64,000 bases of DNA, taken from positions 1,106,248 through 1,170,247 of the forward strand of contig NZ_MTQN01000009.1 in the NCBI RefSeq assembly GCF_001984195.1. The letters are read 5' to 3'. Of the stretch, positions 25,296-33,530 are shown piece after piece. The stretch's first letter is position 1. Each line of letters starts with the position of its first letter. The stretch is from Kribbella sp. ALI-6-A (GTDB taxonomy: Bacteria > Actinomycetota > Actinomycetes > Propionibacteriales > Kribbellaceae). Under the pieces are notes generated by a model. It had not been told where the DNA came from. It made no database searches and saw only the letters and a program-made list of their open reading frames with translations. The position numbers were made by a program, and so were the translations under genes.

Positions 25296-26537
25296 CTAGC
25301 TGACCTTCGACCGCATCTGGGCGAGGTACTCGTGCCTAATGTGATCGTCTTGGCCAACGAACGCGCGGAAGTTGCCGAGCTCGAAAGTCTCTTCGCCTCG
25401 TCGCTTACCCCGCGGCATGTCGAAATCACGTTCGAGATGCTTCAAGCGCAGTAGCACCTCTTCCTGCGTCAAGTCGCCGGCAGAAGCGGTGATGATCTCC
25501 CGCAGAGTCAGCGGCTTTTCGGCAGCCCGCAGAATACGGTAGACCTCGTCGTGCACTACTACCTCAGCCAGTTCCCGGGCGGGACCCTCGCGGCGAAGCG
25601 CTGCGGCGATGCGGCTACCAACGGCCGCCGCAACTGGCGGCGGAAACGCATTTCCAATCTGGCGATATTTGGACGTCTTCCGTCCGACAAACTCCCAGTC
25701 ATCGCCTGTCCACCCTTGCAGACGCGCGACCATCTCGATGGTGAGCTTCGGATTGTGCCCCTCGGGCGCGCCGGCCGGAGGAGCCTCATTTGCGACGCCC
25801 ATCGCATCGACGCCAAGGTCCATCCAGGCTCGTTTGGCCCGGGTAGGCCCGAGGTCGGCACCGCCGTGCTTCTTCGACCCACCAACTAATGTCGGGCCGA
25901 TCCCACTCGCGCGCCTCGCCCACTCTGCGGCATGCTCCCAGCCCTCAGCCTCCATGAGATCCTGAAGCAATTCGCCGACCGACGTCTTCAGCGGCACGGT
26001 CTCAGGCCAGCTGAAGTAGGGCGCGTATTCCTTCTGCAGCGCGACTAGCACGAATCGCGGGCGCAACTGCGGCACACCAAAATCTGACGCATGCAGCAGC
26101 CGCCAGTCAGCGACGTATCCAAGTTCGTCCAGCCGATCAAGGACATGCTGGCGGTAGGCGGAGAATCGCGGCGCCGAGAGACCCCGCACATTCTCGAGCA
26201 TGAGAGCGCGCGGCGTCATGACTGCGCACAACTCAACAGCCCACGCAAACAGGTCGCGCTCATCACTGGAGCCGAGTTGCTTACCTGCGATAGAGAATGG
26301 CGGGCACGGCACGCCGCCTGCAAGTAGCTCCACGCCCTTGAATTGCTTCGGGTCCCATACATCCTCGTCAGCGACGTCCCCCAGCCGCACATCCCACTCC
26401 GGCCGATTGTGGCGCAGGGTCTCAACGGCTGTTGGGTCGATCTCCACCGCCAGCCAGTGTTCGAAGCCGGCGCGTTCAAGGCCGAGCGCCTGACCTCCAG
26501 CGCCTGCACAGATCTCAACAACCCGCAGGGGATCCAT
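25296..26537 (-). CDS. DNA (cytosine-5) methyltransferase, M.NaeI-like
   Basis: 413 aa. Motif I VVEICAGAGGQALGLERAGF, catalytic motif IV GGVPCPPFSIAG, ENV motif (LENVRGLSAPRF), motif VIII QLRPRFVLVAL, target-recognition region about 190-270, motifs IX-X (SKYRQIGNAFPPPVA). The C-terminal 90 residues look like a winged helix (LTLREIITASAGDLTQEEVLLRLKHL), an extra domain relative to a minimal m5C enzyme. Protects the sites cut by the NaeI-like nuclease. ATG with GAGGAGG 6 bases upstream and a LexA box beyond it. Confidence 0.92.
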   Translation of the reverse strand: MDPLRVVEICAGAGGQALGLERAGFEHWLAVEIDPTAVETLRHNRPEWDVRLGDVADEDVWDPKQFKGVELLAGGVPCPPFSIAGKQLGSSDERDLFAWAVELCAVMTPRALMLENVRGLSAPRFSAYRQHVLDRLDELGYVADWRLLHASDFGVPQLRPRFVLVALQKEYAPYFSWPETVPLKTSVGELLQDLMEAEGWEHAAEWARRASGIGPTLVGGSKKHGGADLGPTRAKRAWMDLGVDAMGVANEAPPAGAPEGHNPKLTIEMVARLQGWTGDDWEFVGRKTSKYRQIGNAFPPPVAAAVGSRIAAALRREGPARELAEVVVHDEVYRILRAAEKPLTLREIITASAGDLTQEEVLLRLKHLERDFDMPRGKRRGEETFELGNFRAFVGQDDHIRHEYLAQMRSKVS

Positions 26538-26554
26538 TAGAGGCCTCCTCGAAA

Positions 26555-26572
26555 TTCGAACACCTGTTCGAA
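26555..26572. promoter_or_regulatory. LexA (SOS) box upstream of the methyltransferase gene
   Basis: TTCGAACA-CC-TGTTCGAA, perfect 8-bp arms, containing TCGAAC-N4-GTTCGA, the actinobacterial LexA consensus. It ends 18 bases before the ATG at 26537. TAGACT at about 26579-26574 (minus) could be the -10, so LexA would sit over the transcription start. Confidence 0.7.
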
Positions 26573-26937
26573 GTCTAGACCGTGCCGCTCGACTTGGCCA
26601 AATCGTCCTGTGAGACTCGCTGCGAGACTAGCCATCCGCCGCCTCGCCTTCTCGCGTTCACGACACAGGGTCATGACGGCAGCAACCCTGCCGAGGAGCT
26701 AGCAAGAAGCAAGCGCACGATCAACTTTCCCCGGGGATGCGGACGAACCATGCCAGAGCTTAACCGCCCGGCGCTGCGACATAGGCATGCCATGCCGAGG
26801 CGGTCGGCAGCGCTACCCTGCGCAGCACTCAGCGCACGATGCGGAGCACAGCGCCGTTCGTCTAAGAAGCTTCAGCGATCACACTGTGCGGATTCTTCTG
26901 TTGGAAGTCTCAGCAACCCCGGAGCAAGGTGGGAGCC
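26573..26937. other. intergenic stretch with no gene seen
   Basis: 365 bases between the methyltransferase promoter and the aldo/keto reductase. Lower GC, no tRNA, no plausible ORF. Probably the right edge of the restriction-modification island. Confidence 0.4.
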
Positions 26938-27912
26938 ATGGACTTCACTCAGCTTGGGCGTACGGGACTCAAAGTCAGTCGGATCGTGTTGGGGACGATG
27001 AACTTCGGGCCTCACACGAGCGTGGAGGACTCGCACGCGATCATGGATGCGGCGCATGAGAAGGGGATCAACTTCTTCGACACGGCGAACGGGTACGGGC
27101 GGGCGATCTATCCGGGGCGGACCGAGGAGATCATCGGGGAGTGGTTCGCGAAGAGTCCGCGGAACCGTGAGAAGACGGTGCTGGCGACCAAGGTGTACGG
27201 CGACATGGGGGCGGAGTGGCCGAACACGGACAAGTTGTCGGCGTTGAACATCCGGCGGGCGCTGGATGCTTCGTTGAAGCGGCTGCAGACGGACTACGTC
27301 GATCTGTACCAGTTCCACCACGTGGATCGGAACACGCCGTGGGAGGAGATCTGGCAGGCGATCGAGGTCGCGATTCAGCAGGGCAAGATCCTGTACGCCG
27401 GGTCGTCGAACTTCGCGGGCTGGCACATCGCGCAGGCTCAGGCGGCGGCGGAGAAGCGGAACTTCACCGGGCTGGTGAGTGAGCAGTCGATTTACAACCT
27501 GATCGTGCGGGATGTTGAGCGCGAGGTGCTGCCGGCGGCGGAGTACTACGGGCTCGGCGTGATTCCGTGGTCGCCGTTGCAGGGTGGGTTGCTGGGCGGC
27601 GTGATCCGCAAGGAGAACGAGGGCGTTCGGCGGCTCGAGGGGCGGGCGAAGGAGACGGTCGAGAAGCTTCGGCCGCAGATCGAGCAGTACGAGGCGTTCG
27701 CGGACGAGCTCGGGACTCAGCCGGGTGACCTGGCGCTGGCCTGGTTGCTGCACCAGCCGGCCGTCACGGGTCCGATCGTGGGGCCGCGGACGATGGAGCA
27801 GCTGGAATCGGCGGTTCGCGCGGTCGACCTCAAGCTCGACGACAAGGCGCTGGCCCGGCTCGACGAGATCTTCCCGGGCTACAAGACCTCCCCCGAGGAC
27901 TACGCCTGGTAG
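26938..27912 (+). CDS. aldo/keto reductase
   Basis: 324 aa. MDFTQLGRTGLKVSRIVLGTMNFG start, catalytic Asp/Tyr in NFFDTANGYG, Lys in VLATKVYG, His in LYQFHHVD; NADPH-binding C-terminal segment GPRTMEQLESAVRAV. YajO/Gcy1-type actinobacterial AKR. ATG chosen over an in-frame one three codons upstream because of AAGGTGGGAG before it. Monocistronic. Substrate unknown. Confidence 0.9.
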   Translation: MDFTQLGRTGLKVSRIVLGTMNFGPHTSVEDSHAIMDAAHEKGINFFDTANGYGRAIYPGRTEEIIGEWFAKSPRNREKTVLATKVYGDMGAEWPNTDKLSALNIRRALDASLKRLQTDYVDLYQFHHVDRNTPWEEIWQAIEVAIQQGKILYAGSSNFAGWHIAQAQAAAEKRNFTGLVSEQSIYNLIVRDVEREVLPAAEYYGLGVIPWSPLQGGLLGGVIRKENEGVRRLEGRAKETVEKLRPQIEQYEAFADELGTQPGDLALAWLLHQPAVTGPIVGPRTMEQLESAVRAVDLKLDDKALARLDEIFPGYKTSPEDYAW

Positions 27913-28237
27913 CAGGACTCCCCCAGTACACCGGTACGCCGGTACGCCGGTACGCCGGCGAGAGCCTCGCAGCTGGGATTCGGATCGGGCCGTTCGCCGA
28001 GCAATCGACGGGCGGCCCGATTCGACGTACGAGCGGGACGCGCATCAACCTCGTCCGGCTCCGGCAGAGTCAGGCGCCCCGAGCGACCAGGTGCCGCGCA
28101 CCCGAGCAACCGAGTGCCGCACACCCGAGCACCGCGACGCCCCAGAGACCCCCGCCCGACAGCGCCACACCTCCCCCGAATACCCGCGCGTCAGCCTGGG
28201 TACGCGATCCCCGACGGCTGCGACGGGAGCTCGACTG
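27913..28237. other. intergenic stretch with short tandem repeats
   Basis: 325 bases. Holds about three tandem copies of CCGGTACG (27933-27960) and an imperfect repeat of GCCGCACACCCGAGCA near 28090-28125. No gene seen; the ribosome site of the next gene (GGGAG) is at its right end. Confidence 0.4.
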
Positions 28238-28924
28238 ATGACAGATCGCGCGGAGATGTTCGTGCGGCTCGCGACGCTGGCTGCGGCCAATGCGACGCAC
28301 GCCGACCTGGCCGGCCGGCTGTGTGCCGCGAGCCAGTTGATCCTGGGCGCCGACGGCGCGGCGATCACGGTCGAGAACACGACCGCGAACCGGACCACCT
28401 TGTCGACCACCGACCAGGTGATGGCGACGCTGGAGGACCTGCAGGACGTCACCGGTGAGGGTCCGTGCCTGGACGCCTTCCGGCACCGGACCCATTTCAC
28501 CTTGGCGGTGGACAGTCGGCCGAACCCACGCTGGCCCGAGTTCGCCCGCTCCGCGTGGCAGGCGGTCGGGGGCCTGAACATGTACTCGTTCCCGATGCGC
28601 CCCGGCGGTGAGACGTTCGGTGTGATCAGCGTGTACGTGAGCGAAGGGCGTGAGTTGCCCGAGCCGATCGACGCCGCTCAGTTCGTCGCCGACGCCGTCG
28701 GTGCCGCGTTGCTGCGGGATCCGGGGGCCGAGGGACTCGGCGACGAGGCGTGGGCGTCGCGCGCGCCGATCCATCACGCGTGCGGCATGGTCGCTGCTCA
28801 GCTCCGGCTGCCTCCCGACGACGCGCTCGCGATCCTGCGAGCACACGCCTACTCCTGCAACATCACGTTGGCCGAAACCGCCCGCCAGGTTGTGGCCCGC
28901 GAACTCGACTTCCGGGACGCCTGA
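28238..28924 (+). CDS. GAF-ANTAR domain RNA-binding antiterminator protein
   Basis: 228 aa. GAF domain about 5-155 (ANATHADLAGRLCAASQLIL, TGEGPCLDAFRHR, GLNMYSFPMRPGGETFGVISVYV); C-terminal ANTAR-like three-helix domain 170-225 (PIHHACGMVAAQLRLPPDDALAILRAHAYS). ANTAR proteins bind paired hairpins in nascent RNA and prevent termination. The first ANTAR helix here (HHACGMVAAQL) is divergent. A decayed relative lies just downstream on the other strand. Confidence 0.88.
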   Translation: MTDRAEMFVRLATLAAANATHADLAGRLCAASQLILGADGAAITVENTTANRTTLSTTDQVMATLEDLQDVTGEGPCLDAFRHRTHFTLAVDSRPNPRWPEFARSAWQAVGGLNMYSFPMRPGGETFGVISVYVSEGRELPEPIDAAQFVADAVGAALLRDPGAEGLGDEAWASRAPIHHACGMVAAQLRLPPDDALAILRAHAYSCNITLAETARQVVARELDFRDA

Positions 28925-29040
28925 CCAGCCAGATCGACACCGGCACGTCTCCGCGGAGATCGCCAAAATTTCGCCTCCCCAGCGCCCCCTGTCGGTTCGT
29001 CGGACAACGCGGCTCCGTCGCACCGTACGACGTACGACCA

Positions 29041-29349
29041 CGGCGCCGGCGGGCCTACTCAGCGCGCCGAGGGTGTCGGCGATCACCGCGAGGGCGACGT
29101 CGCGCCGGTTGACGTCGCCCGCTTGCGAAACCCGGACAAAAGCGCAAACGCCCGGTCCGCGTCGAGTGCTGTCACGCCATCGCGATGCCCAGAACCCCGC
29201 CGATCTGCTCGGGCGTGGCCAGTGCCTCCCGCAACGATTCGTCCCGACGGCACCGGAATCGAGTCGACAGCGCTGGCGGTGATCAGTTCCAGCGCAGGTT
29301 CGAGGCCCATCGGCCCGGCAGCGCACCGCGAGATCGATCGGTTCCTCAA
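29041..29349 (-). pseudogene. decayed GAF-ANTAR gene remnant
   Basis: Pieces of one ANTAR domain appear in three minus-strand frames in the right order: DESLREALATPEQIGGVLG around 29240-29175, GVTALDADRAFALL around 29180-29135, and VRVSQAGDVNRRDVALAVIA around 29135-29075. Just upstream, LELITASAVDSIP looks like the beginning of a GAF domain, so most of GAF is deleted. At least two frameshifts; not functional. Confidence 0.6.
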
Positions 29350-29559
29350 GCGCTACCTCACCTCCGAACCGCGCAGCGAGCACCGGATCAGATGCCTCTA
29401 CTCTGCACCGATTCGGGGGTCGATCGTGCGATATGCACCGACTTTGCCGGAGCAGGCCCGGGCGGCGGTGGTCAGCAGACCGCTACGTCGAACTCCTGGT
29501 TCGCTGTTTCGCCAGAGGGCGTTCACCGTGAGGTTGGCCGGACCCCATTCGCCTTCTGA

Positions 29560-29565
29560 GATACT
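29560..29565 (+). promoter_or_regulatory. -10 element, leaderless HAD gene
   Basis: GATACT, 8 bases before the ATG at 29574; no ribosome site. Confidence 0.4.
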
Positions 29566-29573
29566 CCCCTCGC

Positions 29574-30286
29574 ATGGGCGACGGACAGATTCTGCTGCTG
29601 TGGGACGTAGATCACACCCTGATCGAGAACGCGGGTGTCAGCAAGGAGATTTACGCGCGCACCTTCGAGTATCTGACTGCTCGCGCACCCGAGAGTCGAT
29701 CCAGACCGATGGACGCACTGATTTCGAAATCATCGCGAACCTTCTGACCGCGAACAAAGAGGATCCGGACGAGTTCACCCGTCCTGCGATCACCGATGCG
29801 TTGATGGCGGCAATGAAGGACAAGTACGACGATCTGCGGCGACGTGGATCGGTACTGCCAGGCGCTCGAGAAGCGCTGGCCGCCATCCTCGCCGACGACT
29901 CCATTCACCAGTCGGTTCTCACGGGAAACATCGCATCCAACGCTCGTTCGAAGCTGACCGCTCTGGGGTTGGACGAATTCATCGATTTCGAGACCGGCGG
30001 CTTCGGATCCGACGACATCAGCAGGCCCCGTTTGGTCGGTCATGCTCAGCGTCGGGCACAGGCGAAGTACAAAGCTGAATTCGACGAGAAGTCGACCGTC
30101 CTGATCGGTGACACCGTCCGCGACGTACGCGCGGCCAAACTCGGCGGCGCCCGCGTGATCGGAGTTGCGACCGGCGTCGACTCTCCGGCGACTCTGCGGG
30201 CAGAAGGCGCCGACATGGTCTTCGATGATCTTCGGGACACTGCGGCCGTGGTCCAGACGGTCAAGAGGCTGGCCGGCCAAGGGTAA
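29574..30286 (+). pseudogene. HAD-superfamily hydrolase broken by a frameshift
   Basis: From ATG 29574 the product begins MGDGQILLLWDVDHTLIENA, with HAD motif I DVDHT, and runs 57 residues to a stop. The rest continues in the -1 frame from about 29695 (IQTDGRTDFEIIANLL) through SVLTGNIASNARSKL (motif II), a motif III region and VLIGDTVRDVRAA (motif IV) to 30286. Restoring one base near 29695 gives a normal phosphoglycolate-phosphatase-like protein of about 237 aa. No slippery sequence, so programmed frameshifting is unlikely; either mutation or a sequencing error. Confidence 0.8.
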
Positions 30287-30384
30287 CTCTCGGGTCGGCG
30301 ACTCCCAGGGATACGACTCCGTCCACACGCGCTCAAAAGCTGGTCGTAGCCGTACGCCCCGTAGACATGCTGATTGACCGGAAT

Positions 30385-30659
30385 TTAGTCGTCGAACCGG
30401 AAGATCGAGTTGTACGAGGTTGTCCGGTGCAAATGAAACTGGACGCCCTGGACCTCGGTCAGCGGGCGGTATAGGCCAGCGCCATCCTGATGCGAGCGGG
30501 AATCGCTTCGTCCAACTGCCCCTCGACCGCGTAACTCGGCCTCTGCACTGTCCAGGTCGCCAAGAACATGCACACGTCGACCCCCTCCGCAGCTTTTTCC
30601 CCGATCAACGCGATCACCTCGGGATTGTGCGGCCGCAGGAGTTCCTTCCACCGTGGCAT
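30385..30659 (-). pseudogene. truncated, frameshifted remnant of an XRE regulator with DUF5919
   Basis: Minus strand 30659-30470 encodes LLRPHNPEVIALIGEKAAEG and IPARIRMALA; after a 1-base slip the other frame continues YRPLTEVQGVQFHLHRTTSYNSIFRFDD to a stop at 30385. Together these match the DUF5919 sensor domain of actinobacterial HTH regulators, but the N-terminal HTH and the domain's end are missing. Confidence 0.55.
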
Positions 30660-30683
30660 CCCTCCCGGCCCACCTAGCCGAAA

Positions 30684-31565
30684 CTACGTACGAGTCGTCG
30701 GCAGCATCCCGATCAGCGCGTTCGCGGTGAGGCTGGCCGCGGGAGTCGTGGGGACGGCGACCGAGACCTGCCACGCCGAGGCAGACCCCGGGGTGAGCGG
30801 GACGGTGCGGTGGTCGCCTCGTTTGGCGGCGATGCGTTCGGGGACGAGGGCGACGCCTAGGTTGTGGGCGACCAGGGCCAGGAGGGTGTGGACGTCGTTG
30901 ACCTCGATGGTGACCGGGTGGGCGACTCCCGCGTCGGCGAAGGCCTGGTCGGAGATGGCGCGGGCGCCCCAGGTGCGGTCGAAGTCGACGAAGGATTCGC
31001 CGGCCAGATCCTGCAGGCAGACCTGTTCGGCGCCGGCCAGGCGGTGGTCGGGGGCGCAGACGAGGACCATCGACTCGGTGGACAGCGGGCGCAGATCGAG
31101 GCCGTCGACCGGTTCGCCGGCGGTGGCGACGAAGGCGACGTCGAGGCGGCCGGAGGCCAGTTCGTCGAGCATGGGCGTCGAACCGCCCTGGCGGACCTCG
31201 ATCTCGACGCCCGGGTAGGCGGAGCGGAACTTCGCCAGCAGCGCGGGCACGTCGACGACGCCGAGGCACTGTTCGAGGCCGACGTTGAGATGGCCGCGGA
31301 GCAGACCCTGTACGGCGGCCACGGCGTCCTTCGCGGCTTCCGCGGCGGCCAGGGTCCGGCGGCCTTCGCACAGCAGAGCGCGACCGGCTTCGGTCAGTTC
31401 GACACTGCGGGTGTTGCGGACGAACAGCGACGCGTGCAGCTCGCGCTCGAGGGCGCGGATGGAGGCGGACAGCCCGGACTGGGAGATCGACATCGCCTCG
31501 GCGGCGCGGGTGAAGTGCTTCTGCTCGGCGACGGCGAGGAAGTGTTCCAGGTGGCGAAGCTCCAT
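30684..31565 (-). CDS. LysR family transcriptional regulator
   Basis: 293 aa from MELRHLEHFLAVAEQKHF. N-terminal winged helix (FTRAAEAMSISQSGLSASIRALERELHASLF) and a periplasmic-binding-like effector domain (GHLNVGLEQCL, DVAFVATAGEPVDGLDLRPL). An upstream in-frame start gives a non-LysR extension. TACAGT lies 8 bases before this ATG, suggesting a leaderless message. No divergent enzyme gene of obvious relation; next plus-strand gene is the 138-aa protein. Confidence 0.9.
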   Translation of the reverse strand: MELRHLEHFLAVAEQKHFTRAAEAMSISQSGLSASIRALERELHASLFVRNTRSVELTEAGRALLCEGRRTLAAAEAAKDAVAAVQGLLRGHLNVGLEQCLGVVDVPALLAKFRSAYPGVEIEVRQGGSTPMLDELASGRLDVAFVATAGEPVDGLDLRPLSTESMVLVCAPDHRLAGAEQVCLQDLAGESFVDFDRTWGARAISDQAFADAGVAHPVTIEVNDVHTLLALVAHNLGVALVPERIAAKRGDHRTVPLTPGSASAWQVSVAVPTTPAASLTANALIGMLPTTRT

Positions 31566-31700
31566 GACTAAGAACTGTAGTCGATGGATGGTTATCGATT
31601 GTCCGGCGCTGGGTTTACCTTTCAACAAGGCCGGCTAGGGCGCCAGCGGTACGGCGTACCGCATGCAGGTGCGCCGCGATCGACTGTCGCCGGGGCTGGG

Positions 31701-31706
31701 TAGGGT
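31701..31706 (+). promoter_or_regulatory. -10 element, leaderless gene
   Basis: TAGGGT, 7 bases before the ATG at 31714. Confidence 0.4.
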
Positions 31707-31713
31707 GTCCGGT

Positions 31714-32130
31714 ATGGCGGATGAGGAGTTTCGGGTCGAGGTCGAGCTCGGGAACGACGAGCACGGATTGACGTTCTGGGAGCGGCTGCGGGCGCTCGAT
31801 CTGGACGACGACGCGCGCAAGCGGCTCGGACGGCAGGTCACGGTCACCCGCGACGGCAACCGGATGCTGCTCTACACGCACTCCCTGGAGGACGCGCGCG
31901 AGGCCGAGAGCACGGTCAAGGAGCTCGTCGCGGACGACAAGCTGACCGCGGAGTACACCATCACCCGGTGGAACCCGGCGGAGCAGGAGTGGACCGACCC
32001 GAGCGTTCCGGTCGGCGAGCACAACCCGGCCGAGGACGCCGCGAAGAACGCCGACATGGAGGTCCCGGACCCGCGCTACGTGGTGGTCCAGGCGTACAAG
32101 CCGGAGTTCCTGCGAGACCTCGGGCTCTGA
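31714..32130 (+). CDS. conserved actinobacterial hypothetical protein
   Basis: 138 aa, acidic, soluble: MADEEFRVEVELGNDEHGLT, then RLGRQVTVTRDGNRMLLYTHS, ending YVVVQAYKPEFLRDLGL. No recognised domain. An upstream in-frame ATG at 31663 would add a basic leader unlike the rest. Followed after 12 bases by a VOC protein gene, likely co-transcribed. Confidence 0.75.
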   Translation: MADEEFRVEVELGNDEHGLTFWERLRALDLDDDARKRLGRQVTVTRDGNRMLLYTHSLEDAREAESTVKELVADDKLTAEYTITRWNPAEQEWTDPSVPVGEHNPAEDAAKNADMEVPDPRYVVVQAYKPEFLRDLGL

Positions 32131-32142
32131 CCAGGCGCCACG

Positions 32143-32556
32143 ATGACGGGACCGTTGCTGCGCAAGGTCGACGCGGTGATGGTCCCGGTGCCGGACCTCG
32201 ACGCCGGGCTCGCGTACTACCGCGACCGGCTCGGGCATCCGTTGCTGTGGCGCAGCGACTCGATCGGGCAAGCGGGGTTGGGATTGCCCGACAGCGACAC
32301 CGAGCTCGTGCTGACGACCGAGCTCGGCTACGCGCCGACGTGGCTGGTCGAATCGGCTGACGACGCCGCGGCCCGGTTCGCCGACAGCGGTGGACGGGTC
32401 GTGACGGCGGCGTTCGACGTACCGGTCGGGCGGTGCGCGGTGGTGGAAGACGCCTTCGGCAACCGCCTGGTGCTCTTGGAGCTGTCCACAGGGCGATACG
32501 TCACGGATCACAACGGTTCGGTGACGGGTGTGGAATCGCGCGAGCCGGGGACCTGA
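32143..32556 (+). CDS. VOC family (glyoxalase/bleomycin-resistance-like) protein
   Basis: 137 aa. Two beta-alpha-beta-beta-beta halves: VDAVMVPVPDLDAGLAYYRDRLGHPLLWRSD and WLVESADDAAARFADSGGRV...CAVVEDAFGNRLVLLELSTG, the typical VOC end. A metalloenzyme fold with many reactions; function unassigned. Second gene of a pair with the 138-aa protein. Confidence 0.85.
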   Translation: MTGPLLRKVDAVMVPVPDLDAGLAYYRDRLGHPLLWRSDSIGQAGLGLPDSDTELVLTTELGYAPTWLVESADDAAARFADSGGRVVTAAFDVPVGRCAVVEDAFGNRLVLLELSTGRYVTDHNGSVTGVESREPGT

Positions 32557-32654
32557 AGGAGTACTAGCGTTCGGCGAGCGCGCGGTTACGGCGAGGCTTC
32601 CGCCCGGGACGGCCCCTGTCTGCGACGCTGAACGTGTTGAGGAGAGGGGATACC

Positions 32655-33506
32655 GTGGCGAGTCGTCGTGGTCTTCTGGCGGGGTTGGTGGTAGTCGGCG
32701 TTGTTTTGAGCGGGTGTACCGACGTGGCGGCCGAGGAGCCGGCTGGTGCCGGTGCGAGCGCGAAGCCTTCCGGTACGCCGACGTCCGCGCCCTCCGATAC
32801 GCCGACGACCGTTCCTTCCAGTACGCCGACGACCGCGCCGTCCGAGACTCCGACCAGCACACCGACGCCCGGTACGCCGACCGCCCAGCCGACCACGACG
32901 CCCACCGCCAAGCCGACCACCAAACCCCCGGCGAAGGTCAACTACGCGCTCGAGGTCGAGAAGCGCCTCGACGCCTGGGGTTACCCGGTCGGCACCGTTG
33001 ACGGCAAGGTGACTCTGCGGACCAAGCAGGCCCTCTGCGCCTGGCGCGAGACCAACGGCCTGCCGATCAGCCGCGGCCGCCTCACCACCGGCGACGTCCG
33101 GTCGGTGCTGCTGGCAAAGAACCGCCCGGCCCCGAACAAGCCCAACGGCCTGTACGTCAACAAGACCTGCCAGATGCTGTACCAGGTCGTGAACAACACC
33201 TACCGCCGCATCGTCTGGGTCTCGACCGGCGCCGCCGGCTACGACACCCCGAACCGCACCGGCAAGGTCTGGCGCAAGTGGGCCGGCGCCCACGAGAGCA
33301 GCCTGTACGACGACGCTTACATGTACGACTCGATCTACTTTCTGAAGGACCGGCCGGGCATCGCACTGCACGGCTCCCGCGCCAACTCGCTGGTCAAGAC
33401 CTACCCCGCCTCCCACCGCTGCATCCGCGTGATGCGGCCCCAAATCCACGAGATCTTCCAGGAAACGAAGATCGGCACCCGGGTGTCGGTGTACGGGAAG
33501 TACTGA
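32655..33506 (+). CDS. L,D-transpeptidase lipoprotein with peptidoglycan-binding domain
   Basis: 283 aa from a GTG with GAGGAGAGGGG upstream. Lipobox LSGC (Cys21), a 70-residue Thr/Pro/Ser linker, a peptidoglycan-binding-like domain (EVEKRLDAWGYPVGTVDGKV, 100-150), then a YkuD domain with His239 (GIALHGS) and the catalytic SHRCIRV (His254, Cys256); the family norm is SHGCIR, so Gly is replaced by Arg. Would cross-link peptidoglycan or anchor proteins at the outer face of the membrane. Confidence 0.88.
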   Translation: MASRRGLLAGLVVVGVVLSGCTDVAAEEPAGAGASAKPSGTPTSAPSDTPTTVPSSTPTTAPSETPTSTPTPGTPTAQPTTTPTAKPTTKPPAKVNYALEVEKRLDAWGYPVGTVDGKVTLRTKQALCAWRETNGLPISRGRLTTGDVRSVLLAKNRPAPNKPNGLYVNKTCQMLYQVVNNTYRRIVWVSTGAAGYDTPNRTGKVWRKWAGAHESSLYDDAYMYDSIYFLKDRPGIALHGSRANSLVKTYPASHRCIRVMRPQIHEIFQETKIGTRVSVYGKY

Positions 33507-33530
33507 GCCCGCGCACCACGCCGGTGCCGC

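Noticed and set aside
26573..26937. Search for tRNA or attachment site at the edge of the restriction-modification island
   Set aside because: No cloverleaf, integrase or flanking direct repeat seen.
29574..30286. Programmed frameshift in the HAD gene
   Set aside because: No slippery heptamer or downstream structure near 29695, and HAD phosphatases are not known to use frameshifting.
30385..31371. Long minus-strand ORF overlapping the LysR gene
   Set aside because: Arg/Pro-rich shadow; only its last 28 residues are meaningful, as part of the DUF5919 remnant.
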